Positions 20,941 to 33,599 of a stretch of DNA of 64,000 bases are shown here, one piece after another. How positions within the stretch are numbered: position 1 is the stretch's first letter; each line of letters starts with the position of its first letter. This DNA is from Nageia nagi. Lineage: Eukaryota > Pinophyta. The DNA is taken from NCBI GenBank assembly GCA_050084985.1, contig JBITNC010000001.1, forward strand, positions 91,760,001-91,824,000. The letters are read 5' to 3'. Below the pieces are notes generated by a model that made no database searches, was not told the DNA's origin, and saw nothing but the letters and a program-made list of their open reading frames with translations. The position numbers were made by a program, and so were the translations under genes.

Positions 20941-22380
20941 TAGGTACTCAAAAACTTCCTTGGGTAATGGTTTAGTAAATATATTTGCTACTTGCTATAA
21001 TGTGAGAACAAATTCCAACTTTACCTCTCCTTTTGAAACCTTTTCCTTCAAGAAATGGTACTGAATGGTAATGGATTTCATTCTTGAATGCATGATCAAA
21101 TTCTTGGAAATATTGATTACACTTGTGTTATCACAGATAACTAAGATGGGCTCAGTGATCTAAATACCTATATCCTTCATCATTTATTTCATCCACCAAA
21201 CCTATGTACAACATGATGTTACTACTATGTACTCTTCTTCCATTGTGGATAATGATACCAATTCCTATTTCTTACTATGCCAACTAATGAGATTATTGCC
21301 CAAGTAAAATGCACTTCCACTGGTGCTCTTCTTTTCATCTATACTTTCCCTTGGGATACCATAGGTTGTAGTCCATTGTACCTTTGAGGTACCAAAAAAT
21401 TTGCTTTTTTGCAATCACATGTATCTCCTTTGGATTTGTCTGAAACTATGTAACTATGCATACTACTTGAAGTATGTTAGGTTTGGTAGCTTTTAGATAC
21501 AATAGTCTCACAATCATTGACATATACATAGTTTGATCCATTGATTGGGACTTATCATCCTTACTATGCTTGCAACTTGTCATCATAGGAGTGCTCACAG
21601 GCTTGCAATCCTCCATAGTGAACTTTTTTAGCATCTCATCTACATACTTGATTTGTAAAATAAAAATGCCATTCTTTAATTGATTAACTTGTAAACCAAG
21701 AAAATATGAAAGTTCACCTATCATTGACATCTCAAACTCTATTTGCATCTAGTTAGCAAAGTCTTTGCATATTTCATCCTTGCTACCTCTAAAAATAATA
21801 TCATCAACATAAACATAATGATAACTTGATTATTTTTAGATTTAATGTAGAAATTACTATCCACATACCTTTTTTGAAACCTGCTGATGAAGATAAGCAT
21901 CAAGCCTAGAGTACCATGTTTGGGGTGCCTATTTTAGACCATAAAGTACCTTTTTTAGTTTGCACACAAAATCTAGGTTCTTACTTATCTAAAATCCATC
22001 CAACTACTCAATGTAGACTTCCTCCTCAAGCTTTCCATTCAAAAATGTTGATTTTACATTCATTTGATAAACCTTGAAGTTCTTGTACACAACCAAAGCA
22101 AGAAACATGTGAATAGCCTCTAATCTAGCCATAAGAGCAAAGGTTTCTTCAAAATCAATACCTTTAGACTGAGCATACCCTTTGCAAACCAATATTGGTT
22201 TGTTTCTTATCACTTTCCCATATTTATTAATCTTATTATGAAAAACCACTTGGTGCTAATCACATTTTTATTCTTAGGCCTTGGTACCAACTCCCAAGTC
22301 TGATTCTTTTCAATCTAGTCTAACTCCTCATCCATTACCTTGATCCAACTCTCATATTGACTTGCCTCTACAATATTCTT
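20940..22380 (-). pseudogene. copia-D reverse transcriptase and RNase H
   Basis: Copia RT copies the element RNA. On the minus strand it starts EPKNIVEASQYESWIKVMDE, continues through [39 protein letters not shown] and [20 protein letters not shown], has the catalytic YVDD box at about 21800-21811, then GELSYFLGLQVNQLKNGIF and CKPVSTPMM. The RNase H part follows with WYLKGTMDYNLWYP and degenerate text to about 20940. Two open segments survive (22249-22004 and 21748-21446). No integrase or protease precedes RT: only about 400 bp separate it from the gag zinc knuckle. Confidence 0.88.
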
Positions 22381-22830
22381 TGGTTCTATACTTAATAGAA
22401 GGGAATATGTTCATGTTGTTCTTCTCCTTGTTTGAACTTCAGTATCTAGATATCTAATTACTTATTCACTTGGATGATCCTTTTTCCATTTACCTATTTT
22501 GTGTTTATGATTTCCCTCCATTTTTGAATCACTATGTGAGTTATAGGAGCCACTCTTCATCAATTTCTTCTTCCAATTTTGGTTTCATTTTTAGTTTTTC
22601 CTCTTTGAATGCCATGAAGAGAGCTTCATCAAACTCTTCTTCTGAGTCTTAATTTAAATTGGCTTCTGATGAACTAATGTTCTTGGAAATAAAGATTTTC
22701 TTCTTGAAATTACAATTTTTGAAATTTAATTTTGTCTTTCAACCACCTCTCTCTATGTGTGAATTTTCATCATCTTAGTTCTTTTATTTTTGTAGATATT
22801 TTGTTGGAAAATGCCCTACACCTCTATAAT
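22380..22830 (-). other. copia-D gag-RT junction (protease and integrase absent)
   Basis: Acidic text (DSEEEFDEALFMAFKEEKLK) leads straight to the spacer YLDTEVQTRRRTT that normally lies between integrase and RT. No DSG protease motif, no integrase zinc domain and no D,D-E core can be found here. Confidence 0.7.
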
Positions 22831-23601
22831 TGAAACATTTAAAAGGCAATTTTCCTTTATATTTTCCATTTCCCTTTTTTAGCTTTATAACAAAGTGCAC
22901 TTCCAATTTGTTTGAAGATTCTTCTTCTTGTGATCCCTATTTTTCTCTTATATTTTTATTTACTTTGAAAGCAACTTCTATATCTATGGATTTAGACTTG
23001 CTTACTCTCATTTCATAGGTTGTTAGTGAACCATGCATTTTATCCATACTAAAAGAATTTAAATATTTTGCTTCTTCTATAGCAAAAAATTTTGAATTAT
23101 ATCTTTGAGGAAATGAACATAATACCTTTTTCATAATGATTGAGTCTTCAATCTTTTCTTTGAGGCCTCTAATTGCATTGATCACTTCATTGACCCTTAG
23201 CATGTATGCTTATATATTTTTATATTCATTCATCTTTAAACTCTCAATCTATGATTGGTGAGTTTGAAGCTTAGCCTCCTTTATCTTCACATCTCCTTCA
23301 TCAATACTTTTCAGTTTATCCCATATTTCTTTTGTTAAATCACTATTCATCACTTTTACTATCTCACTATCCATCAATCTGTACATGATGGCATTCTTGG
23401 CCTTTGAGTTGTTTTCATATGTATTCTTATCTTTTGTATCTATAATAGGCATGGAAGGTGTGGTATAGCCATTTTTTGTGGCCTCCCAAATCTTGCATCT
23501 TAAGGCACTAAGATAAGTCTGCATCCTAACTCTCCAATAAGCATAGTTAGTGTCTTCAAATAATGGAGCTTTATTTGAAGAGAACCTTCACATGAAGCCA
23601 T
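22790..23601 (-). pseudogene. copia-D gag
   Basis: Likely start at the ATG complement 23599-23601 (MASCEGS). After a frameshift it reads APLFEDTNYAYWRVRMQTYL, a typical copia Gag N-terminus, then DLTKEIWDKLKSIDEGD, YMLRVNEVINAIRGLKEKIE and LCSFPQRYNSKFFAIEEAK. A zinc knuckle near 22830-22790 is decayed: CFNYRGVGHFPTKY has Tyr for two of the Cys ligands. Open segments are 23524-23249 and 23203-22937. It would form the particle; this copy is broken. Confidence 0.85.
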
Positions 23602-23646
23602 TGTGTGACATCTAAGATCTCCCTAGATAATTAAGCTAAAATAGGA

Positions 23647-23663
23647 GCCTACTTTGATACCAA
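23647..23663 (-). other. copia-D primer binding site
   Basis: Minus-strand TTGGTATCAAAGTAGGC, next to the 5' LTR, resembles the tRNA-iMet site TGGTATCAGAGC with an A for G and further drift. Confidence 0.75.
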
Positions 23664-23667
23664 TTAT

Positions 23668-25572
23668 TGAACTTTGTATGACACTAAGAGGGGGTTGAAT
23701 CAGTGTGTCTAAAAACTAAATACAAATTTTTCACATTTGAAATCAAGGTGATGCAAAACTGAAATCAAATAAGCAAGCACATCAAAAACAACACATAACA
23801 TAAGATGTAATGAGGTTCACCAATTTGGCTATATCCTCAAGAATGACTACTTGGAATCCAATCCAAATCCAACCATAAAAATGGTACAATATTTTGTAGC
23901 ACCCAATGCAAGGAATAGCATCAACTACCCTATCATTCTATAGCACCAACTACAAGGAGCATCGACTCCTCTCACCAAGCACCCACTTGATAAACTGAAA
24001 TAAAGAAGATAAAGGATTAATATCAGTTCACATAAGATCTTGAATTATCTAGCTTAAAAACACTACCTCTACTCACTCTTTAATCATTTATATTCATTTT
24101 TAAAAACTCCACCATCAAATTTGTAGCTTATACTATACCACTTTGCACACCTATTAGCTAAAAATACCCCAAAATGGACCAAGAATCTATTGTTAAAATA
24201 TTGGAAGGATTTTCATTATTCAAACCAAGAAAACATCTCAAATTCTAATTCAAAATTGACATGACTTCTTGCATATATATAGAACTCTCAACACTTGTAG
24301 AACTATAAAGAAATCATTCCTTGCAAATGCATTTGTTACTCACATATATTTCACACACTGCTTAAAATAATACTACATTACCAACACAAAAACCCAAGAA
24401 AATCAAAATATTATTGAGCTAATTCATGCAAATACATTGATTGGATCCAAAATGCATATTCCTAGTTCATATGGAACAAAATGGTATTACTATTTTTGCA
24501 TAAGTGTTGAATGACATCTAATAACCAGTATTTGTTTAGATATTCTCAATTGGAAATAGTTTTAAAAGAGACACCCTATCATAAAAACTCTCCAATCCAA
24601 AAAATGGGAGTTTTATTTCTTTTAACAAGAAATAAAATATATTCTCAAAAACTTCTTCACCCAAGAGTCAAACTTAGTCCAAAAGTATTCAACCGCATGT
24701 CACTTGGAGAGAGAAAATAATTACACACAAGGATGCCTCAAAGAATCTACCAAGTGTCATAAATAGACTAGATGCATTTAGTTAAACATTTCACAAGTTC
24801 CCTAAAAAATGATGGCAAGCATTTCATCAAATATTTCACTACCAAAACTAGGCTCAACACTTAGTGAAAATTTTGCCTATCATTTCATCAAACACATACT
24901 AGGCATCCTCATTCACTAGCTTCTAGGCCTTAGATTGAGATGAACCAAAAACCAAAGTTGTGAGATTTTTTATGCAAATTAAAAATATACAACCAAAAAT
25001 CAAATATCTGACTCAAACTCATGGAATTCCTCTTTTTCTTTATTTTCTCAAAAAGTGCACCAAATTGTAAAAAGCTACTAAGTGGCATTTTGTAACTTGT
25101 ACCATTTTTGCCTTGATTTTCACCTTGATACAAAATTTGGACCACATCTTCATGGTATATATTAATATATATGTTCTAAATTTTATCCTTTGAATCATCA
25201 TCATTTGCTTGCAATTTGACTTTCATGAATCTAATGTCACCTAAAGTTTTAACTTCTCCAAAATCCATAAGAATGCCCAAAAATGAACCAACATGAAATT
25301 TGAACATTCTAATGTTGCACTCAAGATTTTTATAAACCCAAAAATTGATCTAAACTATATTTGGTTGTTATTAACCTTCCACTTATGTTTTGGCCCCCTT
25401 GATAGCTTTTGGTAACTCATGATAACTTTTGGTCCCTCTATCATTTTTGCATTCAACATCTTTGCAAATCTTGTCAATGTCATTTCTATGACATGTGTAA
25501 CCATGGAAACCTTATGCACACTAATCTCATCATGTTGACAACAATGATAACATCATTACACCATACTCAACA
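23668..25572 (-). repeat. copia-D 5' LTR
   Basis: Plus-strand start TGAACTTTGTATGAC, end ACCATACTCAACA. It aligns with 18795-20684 along its whole length with frequent transitions and small indels. Confidence 0.9.
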
Positions 25573-26321
25573 TGTTGCTTGTGAACCAACTATTTTTTCA
25601 AACATAGTAAGGAACTCCCATGGTTCCTATTTGCATAATGTTGTCTTCAAGAAAGCTCTTTATTATCACTCTAATTAAGTGATCTCCATCCATAATTTCC
25701 TCTTCAATACAATTCCCATTATACTTTTATGATGCCTCAATTATACCTTGAAGTCCATTAGTGGTTTTCTTGCTATGTTCTATCTACCCCTTGAGATAAT
25801 CTTCCTCATACAATAGTCTTCACTCTTTGAGAGTTATCTTCTTCTCCAACAATTGATACCTTCATAGTCATGAAAATTTAATTTCATCAACTTTGGTTAC
25901 ATATTCATTCTCTATCTCATTTGATATTGTATATTTCTTCCCCCAAATGAGATAGTATCTTGTGCTCTTGTCTTCACACAACACATCCTCCACTCTTGAT
26001 GAGTGAGATTCTCCATTGAACATAAAAACTTATAGTCTTCATATCCTCTTCATATATGTTCTCTCTTGGATAATTATCCTATATTCCTCTCTAAGAAAAT
26101 ATTCATTCACTCCATATGCATGAGTTTCACAATATCAATCCATTCAATGTGAATGGTACTCAAGTAAGAAATACTCCATCATAAGGGTTTCTTCTCTTTC
26201 ACTTTTATCTATCTTTAGAGGAACTTTAATGTATGGGTAAACAACTCCCAAATCTTCATCCATTGCCTTTCCAACAAGATAATATTTCACTTACAATAAT
26301 TGAGCTCTCAAATATGGTTTG
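25573..26321 (-). pseudogene. copia-C gag extension, middle fragment
   Basis: Degenerate coding sequence rich in Glu, Tyr and Ser, for example YFLLEYHSH, GVNEYFLREEYRIIIQE, then SSRVEDVLCEDKSTRYY and EIENEYVTKVDEIKF. It matches in style and partly in sequence the segment right of gypsy-2 (62486-63400). It is a repetitive acidic extension after gag, of unknown role. Confidence 0.55.
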
Positions 26322-28063
26322 TGTTGATTGATATAATGTAACCTCAAAGGGTTTGGTCTGGTCGAGTTCTCCATTGCCCATAATAGTAGGTTTCTTGAAA
26401 GAGTAGAAGGTGGTGGGAATGTGCTTGTGTTGGTTTTTTTCTCAATATTTGGGTTATAGATGGTTTCTATATATTGTAAATGTTTAAAGTAACAAAAAAG
26501 ATATAAAAAGGTAGAGAGTTACAAGAAAGAGATAAACATATTAAATTAAAACTTAAACAAGAACTATACAACCTAGGAATTGTAGCACAAGAAGCAATCC
26601 ATAGCCAAGATTAAGAATATCAAGCTATCTTACCCTTGGGGTCTCACAATCATAATACATAGCCACAACTTAAGATAACATCCCATAGATAACATTCACA
26701 AAAGTAATAAACAACCACTTGTTGCAAAAGGGTAAAGTATTATCTATTTGAATTATTATATATGAAAGCATCTTATAGACCTAGGAAAATTTGCTAGTAT
26801 ATCCAACCTCTTTGACTTACAACAATCCACTATTTATACATTCACCTACCAAATTGGGTGGTTTTCTACTATAAATACATATAATTATTCATCTTGGTTG
26901 AAGATAGTAAAGAAAACTATTTACATAAATATTACAACTATGTTGGATTACATAGTGAATAAGTACCAATAGCATGATCATCTAGAAATTTGTAATTTCT
27001 AAGCATTTGTATCCATTGAGTTGCAATATTCCTAATATGTCATTGAATGCTCTTTTTTGGCTTTATAGTTGATTGAAGTACTCATATGAATTTAATAGGT
27101 ATGATCTACCATTATGTTCTATCACTAGTTATCTACTTCTTTATAACCATTGGTGATCCATATTGTAGTTCTAATTGAATAGAGTACCTAGGTGTTATTT
27201 CTTGCCCAACATTGCTTTCTTAGTATGGTAGGTTCTATTTCTCTTCATCATGCTTTATTAATGATTCAACTCTTCTTAGTAACCATTGATTTTAGCCAAA
27301 ATTTCTGACATCATCACTCAAAATTAGTGGGCTTTATTTGGTATCTTCATGAAATATCACTTGCCATTGCCTATTTCAAGACCCTCTAATTTTTCATAAA
27401 AATGATGATATCACTATTGAAAATCAATGGGTTATATTTACTTCTAGGTATCTCTCGCTAAGTATTTGGACATAACTTAGGCTTATATTTTCAACAACTC
27501 TTGAATATTGTATTCATAATAACTCTTGAACACTATATTTACATTACATTTAGATACTATATTTATAATAACTCATAGACATGTATTTACGATAACTTTA
27601 GGACATTGTATTTATAATAACTTGAACACTATATTTACAAATAACTCTTGGACATATATTTATGATAACTCCTAGAATTTTTCTTAGATTTTCACTACCC
27701 ATACATAATACAATACTACCCAAATATGATACATTTGCTCCTGAACATGACTCTTTTATATATATAGTTCCCAACCTTTTGACTATTAACATGACTAAAG
27801 TTTATCATCAGGAGTTATTGCAACACTTGGTAGATTTTGACTAGAAATGTTTAAGGTAAAATATCTAAGACCAAGAATTATATATATAATAGCTAGATGT
27901 TGATAACATGAAACTCTTTAGACTCAATTCAAACAAATATTAAATAAATGTGAATGGAAAAGGGAAAAGGAGTAGAAACTAGGAGAATTTCTTGAAACAA
28001 ATGAAAGAATAAATAATGATAGTGTGTTACCCCATACTTAGAGTGCAATTATGAAGGAATACA
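26322..28063 (-). repeat. gypsy-2 3' LTR
   Basis: Plus-strand start TGTTGATTGATATAATG, end GGAATACA. It aligns with 38470-38830 plus 60945-62485. AACAT at 26677-26681 is the intact counterpart of the site where copia-E inserted in the other LTR. Confidence 0.9.
27490..27690. repeat. Minisatellite of ~25 bp in gypsy-2 3' LTR
   Basis: About eight degenerate copies of a 25-bp unit of the form ATTTATAATAACTCTTGGAC plus ACTGT. The same array is clearer in the other LTR at 61897-62100. It lies in the U3 part of the LTR. Confidence 0.85.
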
Positions 28064-28680
28064 ATCTTGTAGTGGCTCTTAGGGTCTCTACCTACTAGAG
28101 AGGAGAACCCTCTATTTTTTGCTCTTGATCATTGGTTCAGATGAAGCTTTAGTAGACATCTCTAATGGGGGCATAAGTTCTAAAAGGAGGAAAGGTTGAA
28201 TCTTTTTGCTTAGCTACTTGAGATCTTAACTATCAATTCTTGATAAAATAAGGGAGGCTTGTATCCTAATTGTATCTATTCTAAACCTTGTTAGTGCACT
28301 CTCTAGCCTTCCAACATGCAAGAATCTCATAATTATCTCCTAAGCAAGGTCATTCAATTATTGAAGATTTGAGATTTATTTTTCAAAAAATGATTGTTCA
28401 AGGAATTGAATGGTATTAGCTACCCATCTGGTAGCACCACTTCCATAATTTTGGGGCTTTTAATTCAATTAAATAATTTGTTAATGAACCTTAGCTCTAT
28501 GTTAAGTTGGTGTTTACTAATATCCATATTGAGTACCAAATTTTAGATTTCACATATATCCCAAATTCTCCTTAGATATGATTTCCTAGGCCTAGGAGTA
28601 ATGGTAGCTATATTTTTTTTAGTTAGGGGTCCTTAGCCAACTTTACATCTTCTCAACCATTGATCTTGGGATTTTTAGAG
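28064..28680 (-). other. gypsy-2 3' untranslated region
   Basis: No coding seen. No clear polypurine tract adjoins the LTR; AGAGACCC near 28090 is the nearest purine-rich candidate. Confidence 0.4.
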
Positions 28681-28689
28681 CTAATTAGT

Positions 28690-31600
28690 GAAGAGTAGTC
28701 TATGTATCAAATTATTTGATGGCTTGTTTTATCTAATCTTTTAATAGGTGCAAGTGAGACAAAGCCTATATCTTATCTCTAATTTGCTCCACTAGGGACT
28801 TCTTGAAGCCTTTTATGAGTAATAACAACTTTGTATTATCATTAGTAAGCACTTTATTAGCTATTACTATCCTTAAAAATTTAGCTTCAACTTGCTTGAT
28901 TTTTTGGCTATGCATAATTTCTACTTGGGCTTTGAGATCCTAAATCAATTTATTCATGCTTTCTAACTCAACTTTCTTTTCTTTAAAGTTCTCAAATTCT
29001 GATTTCTACTTATTAAGCTTTGCAAGTAGTTCTTTGTTTTTATTTTGCAACCCTATGATAGTTTTTTCCTTAAGGGAGTAGTCTTTTTTATATTGATCCA
29101 CTTTTTTATTTAACCTATCTGCCTTAGCCTCTATGGCCTAAAGACTTTTTCTAGCTACCATCAAAGTATTTACAAGAATTTTGGATTGGTCTATAGCTAG
29201 AGAACTCTACATATTTCTATCAATAATAGTCATGGGAGTAGTATTTATTTGTCCTTATTTAAAAGGCATATGTGCTACCTTAATATCTCCTACTTTTGTT
29301 ACCTTGCTCAAGATTCTTGACTATTGCTCAGGGAGCATAGAAGGTTTATTAATAAAAATTTCCAAATCAATGGGATCTATAATTTGCATAGAAAAATTTG
29401 ATTTAATCTCTTTTGAGGAAGCTATAGGGATCAAATAATGAGGAGGATTATTTACACCTAAGGTGGATGCTATGACCTATTAAGCAGGTTTTATTTTCTT
29501 TAGAGGTGTATGATCTTAAATTTCTACTTCTTTTTTTGCTTCCTCTATGACCATATCTAAATCATCAGCCTTTTCCATTGGTTTAGAGTCTCTTTTCTTC
29601 CTGGATTCATCATCATCATCATCACCATCATCACCCAATACACCTTTGGATGTAGTTTCTATAAATACTACCCACTTCAAGTACATTTCCCCACCTTGTT
29701 GAACTGCCATATGCTTTTTTTCCAAGACTTCTTTCTTTTTTGATACTTCCTCCTTTTTTGGGACTTCCTCTTGGGTAGCAATACCTATCTTTTAAGGATT
29801 CCAATTCCTTTGCATCAAATATTTTTTCCTCCTTTACAACACCCTTCAACATTTCTTCTATGATTTTAGGAGGTGGAGGTGCAATCCTTTATGATTGGGG
29901 TTGTGTAGTGTAGGGTCTCTTCATTGATTTTTCCTCTTTCTCCAAGGTTTGTTATTTTTAAGTAAGGGTTTGAATTCTCTTTTTATTTTTTAGATATGAA
30001 TCCTAGGAAGTAGCAATGGTATCCAATGGATTTTATTTTCCCTTCTTGAAAGGCTCTTCTGAACTAGATGGTTGTCCAACATCTATCTATCTCACTCCTA
30101 TAACTAATTTTCCTTGAAAGTTAGGAGGAAGAGACTGGCCTAACTCTAAAAAGGGGTATTTAGAATACTTTGACTCCTAGTACTTATCATATTTGAATTT
30201 CTCAAATAATTCATTCTTAATATGATGCATTTTTATGGTGTACTCAAAACTAAACTTGGTGAAATAATGAATTTTATTGAGTCCCTAGTCCAAATCTACT
30301 AACTGTGTGAGGACTTTCGGCTTGAGGATAAAATCTTGTTGCCTATTTTCCCAATTCGTATATTTTTTTATGACTTAAAGGGTCATCTAGGCCTTTTAAA
30401 AGGGAGTATATTTCCATTCAAGTTACATTTCTACTTGTTTCTCAATTTTATTTACAAAATATTCCACTTGAGATCTATGCTTGTGGGAAAAGGTTGGGAA
30501 TTTCTTGCCTAACCTTATACTTTTATGATTTCTCTTGAAGGGTCATACATCCAAGGGGATTTTGCCATATCTAATTTAAAATTATATACAATAAATTTTT
30601 TTATACTATCTTTACAACCTATTTCTAATAGAGTAAAATTTTTTAGTAGAAGCTGGTATATCTATAATGTATTTAAAACTACCTCTAGACCCATATTTGG
30701 TCTCAATGGCACATATTTGCCTACCCATATCTATATAATATAACTAAGGGGTTACATATTTAGGAAATAAAAATGATTTTTCATAATACCCATACCTAAT
30801 AATTAGGATCTGATCCTTGAGAAAATACCAATCACCAATTTTATTTGCTCCTTATAGATCCCAAATAGCACTCTTACGTAGTTTGCTATAGAGCTTTCCT
30901 ATCAAAATATATACCATTATTACATAGAATATATCCATGTAACTTGGTCAATATTGAAACCCTCAAATTGATTGGTATCAATCCAATACTTTGGTTCATC
31001 AGCTTAATTGGTAGTCCTCCCTCCTGAAGCTTATTGAAGTTTTGATGGACCAAAAGCCACTAAAGATATGAAGAGTGTCTAAAGTTTAATTTTTCAATTT
31101 TAAAAAGATATATCTTTATCTCATTATAATAAAATCCAAAAAATCATAATAGATATGTTCCTTTGTAATATTATAAGCCATAAGCATCATGGTTTCATTT
31201 GCTTCTATTTGGGTCTTTTTCCCCAGAATAACTGCCAATGCTTGTTACATCACTCTATCCATCTTCTTCTCAAATAGGGTGATTTCAAAGCTTGGCAAGA
31301 GCCTTATGGTGTTGTTTCGATGATATCTTCCTTCAATCAAATTTATCATTTCATCCTCATTTTTATAAAAATAATTCTTCTTTTTTCTCAAATCAATCTA
31401 TATCTTTATATGGAAAGACCAATCAGCTAGGATAGTAAATGCTTGAAGAATAGAATTAGGGAATAATCAAGTATCACTTCAAATTTTGACTATAATTCCC
31501 CTTCTTATTCTTGTTCTCTAAAAATACCTATCTCATAACCTTATTGGTTATGCTTGTGTGCCATTGAATATAATAGCTCAAGGTAAGTGAGTGATTCATA

Positions 31601-31900
31601 GGGCACATAATAAGCTAGGCCCTAATCAATCATGACATCTCTTTTTGAGTGCATTAAAGATTTTGCTTTTCCAACAACTTCAAGCTTCATATGTTGTAGA
31701 AGGATGCGATTAGGGTTGAACCTTAATGTATTAATGTGATTCATCACCCCCATCTCAATCCAATTGACCCTTGGAGCATTCTCAAAGTATTTCTCCTAAA
31801 TGTTAATTAGGTTGGCATCCACTTATTTGGTTTCAATCAGAGTTGATGGTTTGGAATTCATCATGGTGTTAGCACTTTTCTTAGAACCTTTGGTTTGCAT
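28690..31900 (-). pseudogene. gypsy-2 ORF3: long extra protein with C-terminal coiled coil
   Basis: About 1000 codons can be followed on the minus strand from an ATG at about 31900 (MQTKGSKKSANTMM) to FDT and a stop near 28690, with many stops and some shifts. Early text includes YFENAPRVNWIEMGVMNHI and LAYYVPYESLTYLELLY. A central block (about 30850-30700), IGDWYFLKDQ then FLFPKYVT, matches gypsy-1 ORF3. Next comes Pro/Lys-rich text and an acidic run (GDDGDDDDDESRKKRDS, near 29620). The last 150 residues are a heptad-rich coiled coil (YSLKEKTIIGLQNKNKELLA, then VELESMNKLI and IKQVEAKFLRI). I do not recognise the family; role unknown. Confidence 0.6.
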
Positions 31901-32430
31901 TTGGGACTTGGAATATACACACTCTATAAGGTTCTACAAATCTATATTTACTTGCTCAATTCAGCTTTGCAAACTCTAGGTTATGGTTACTATGGAAACT
32001 CATATGCTCAAAAATGGCTAAGTGTTGAGTTAGAGGGCAAGCTAGATGTTTTATTCATATAAGGTTTGTGATTGACATATATTAATATAAATTAATGCTT
32101 GGGATGTTGTAATGTGTGCATTGTATGAATTGGTAGATAACAAGTTGAATGAATCAACTTGGAGTGCATCAATTTAAACTAGGGTAATAGTATGATGGTT
32201 TGAGAAATCCAAGAAAATATTTCCTTAAATTCTACCCTATTCAATTGATGACTTGGCAATGCATTAACATCAACCCTGCATAATTTCTAATTAATGTCGA
32301 GCATTAACAGCTACCTACTTTCTTGAATGTAATGTTTTTTTCTAGAAGATATACAAGCCTTTTATTTTTTTTAACTATATGCACTATACAATTTTTGATG
32401 GGTGTTATGAAATTACCCTATCACCTAGTA
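31901..32430 (-). other. gypsy-2 spacer between integrase and ORF3
   Basis: AT-rich, no ORF or motif recognised. Confidence 0.4.
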
Positions 32431-33450
32431 ATTCTTCAAATAGATCTCATTAATAGGAATAGATAATTCTCCATAAAGAGTCAAATTTTTTATGTCTTCC
32501 AAGCTTTGCTCTTTCCTCATCCCATTTTAGGATAATCTCACCAGTTTAAACTTTACCTAGGAAGACTTTTTCTTATCAAACCATTTCTTGACTATGTGCT
32601 AGTGATGCTAAAATGACTCATATGCTTTGTTCTAATCTTCTTCTAACTTCAGAAGCTGATTATACCTAGATTTTAATGGCTCAAATTCATGGTCCTCCAT
32701 TTTTTGTAAGATTTTTAATGTCGATAACTCAATATGTATTGACAACATAAATCTTTTACCATATACAACTGCATATAGAGATGTTTTGATTATTGATTTA
32801 ATATTGATCCTATCTACCCAAAATGCAAAGTTTAATTATGTATGTCACTATCTAGGATTCCCTTCAATTGCTCTTTTGATGATCAGGGTTAGATTTTTAT
32901 TAGTTGATTCAGCTAACCCATTACCTTGCAGGTAATAATTTGAAGAGAATAACCAATATACCCCATATTCAACAACAAATTTTGATAAGTTACCTCCAAT
33001 AAATGTTATACCATTGTATGAGATAAAGGTCTGTGGGATTCCAAAGTAAGTGATTATCCTTTTGATCATTTCTATCACCACCTCTTGATCTACTTACTTA
33101 CATGCATGGCATTACTTCTAACCATATCGTAAAATAATTTATTGTAGTCAACATGAATTTATGGCCTACTAAGAAATTTGGGTTTATAACACCAATGAAG
33201 TTCATACCCCATTGTTGGAAAGGTTCTTCAACTACCATAGGTTTAAGAGGCATATTAGTTTGTCTTTTTTTTTTCTATAAATATGTTGCATTTGTCACAT
33301 TTCAAAGAAATATTAAATGAATCCTAAAATATGGTGGGCCAATAATACTCAACTTGTAATCTTTTTGCTACTATAGTTTGTCCACTATAATCCCTGCCAA
33401 AGAATCCATACTAAAATTCATGCAATATTCTCTAGGATTCATCATGAGTC
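32430..33450 (-). pseudogene. gypsy-2 integrase (degenerate)
   Basis: N-terminal zinc part near 33430-33290: FFGRDYSGQTIVAKRLQ, VEYYWPTIF and KCDKCN. Core segment at 33081-32848: IITYFGIPQTFIS, then YNGITFIGG where the second catalytic Asp of the usual DNG has become Tyr, and NYYLQGNGLAESTNKNL with the catalytic Glu. The C-terminal part runs to about 32430. Strong similarity to gypsy-1 integrase at 2164-2976. Stops and the Asp loss make it inactive. Confidence 0.82.
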
Positions 33451-33599
33451 ACACATCTTAATAGGGTTTGATCAAATTTCTTTATATAAAAATGGTCATA
33501 TATCATTATAAACTTTAAGGCATGTAGATTGAATCTCCTTCTTTGAAATATGTCTAGAGATTTAGGACATTTACCAGTTTGAAAATAAAAAATAATTTA

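Larger units (their letters stand above)
18795..25572 (-). mobile_element. copia-D: copia element with 1.9-kb LTRs, nested in copia-C
   Basis: Two LTRs of about 1.9 kb enclose only 3.0 kb of internal DNA: a tRNA-iMet-like primer site, gag, then RT and RNase H. Protease and integrase are missing. LTRs differ at roughly one base in ten in the part compared by eye, so it is old. Possible target duplication TGTTG (18792-18796 and 25573-25577) overlaps the left LTR boundary and is uncertain. Confidence 0.88.

Noticed and set aside
18792-25577. TGTTG as target duplication of copia-D
   Set aside because: It overlaps the left LTR terminus, so the match could be chance; noted as uncertain and not used to define the element.
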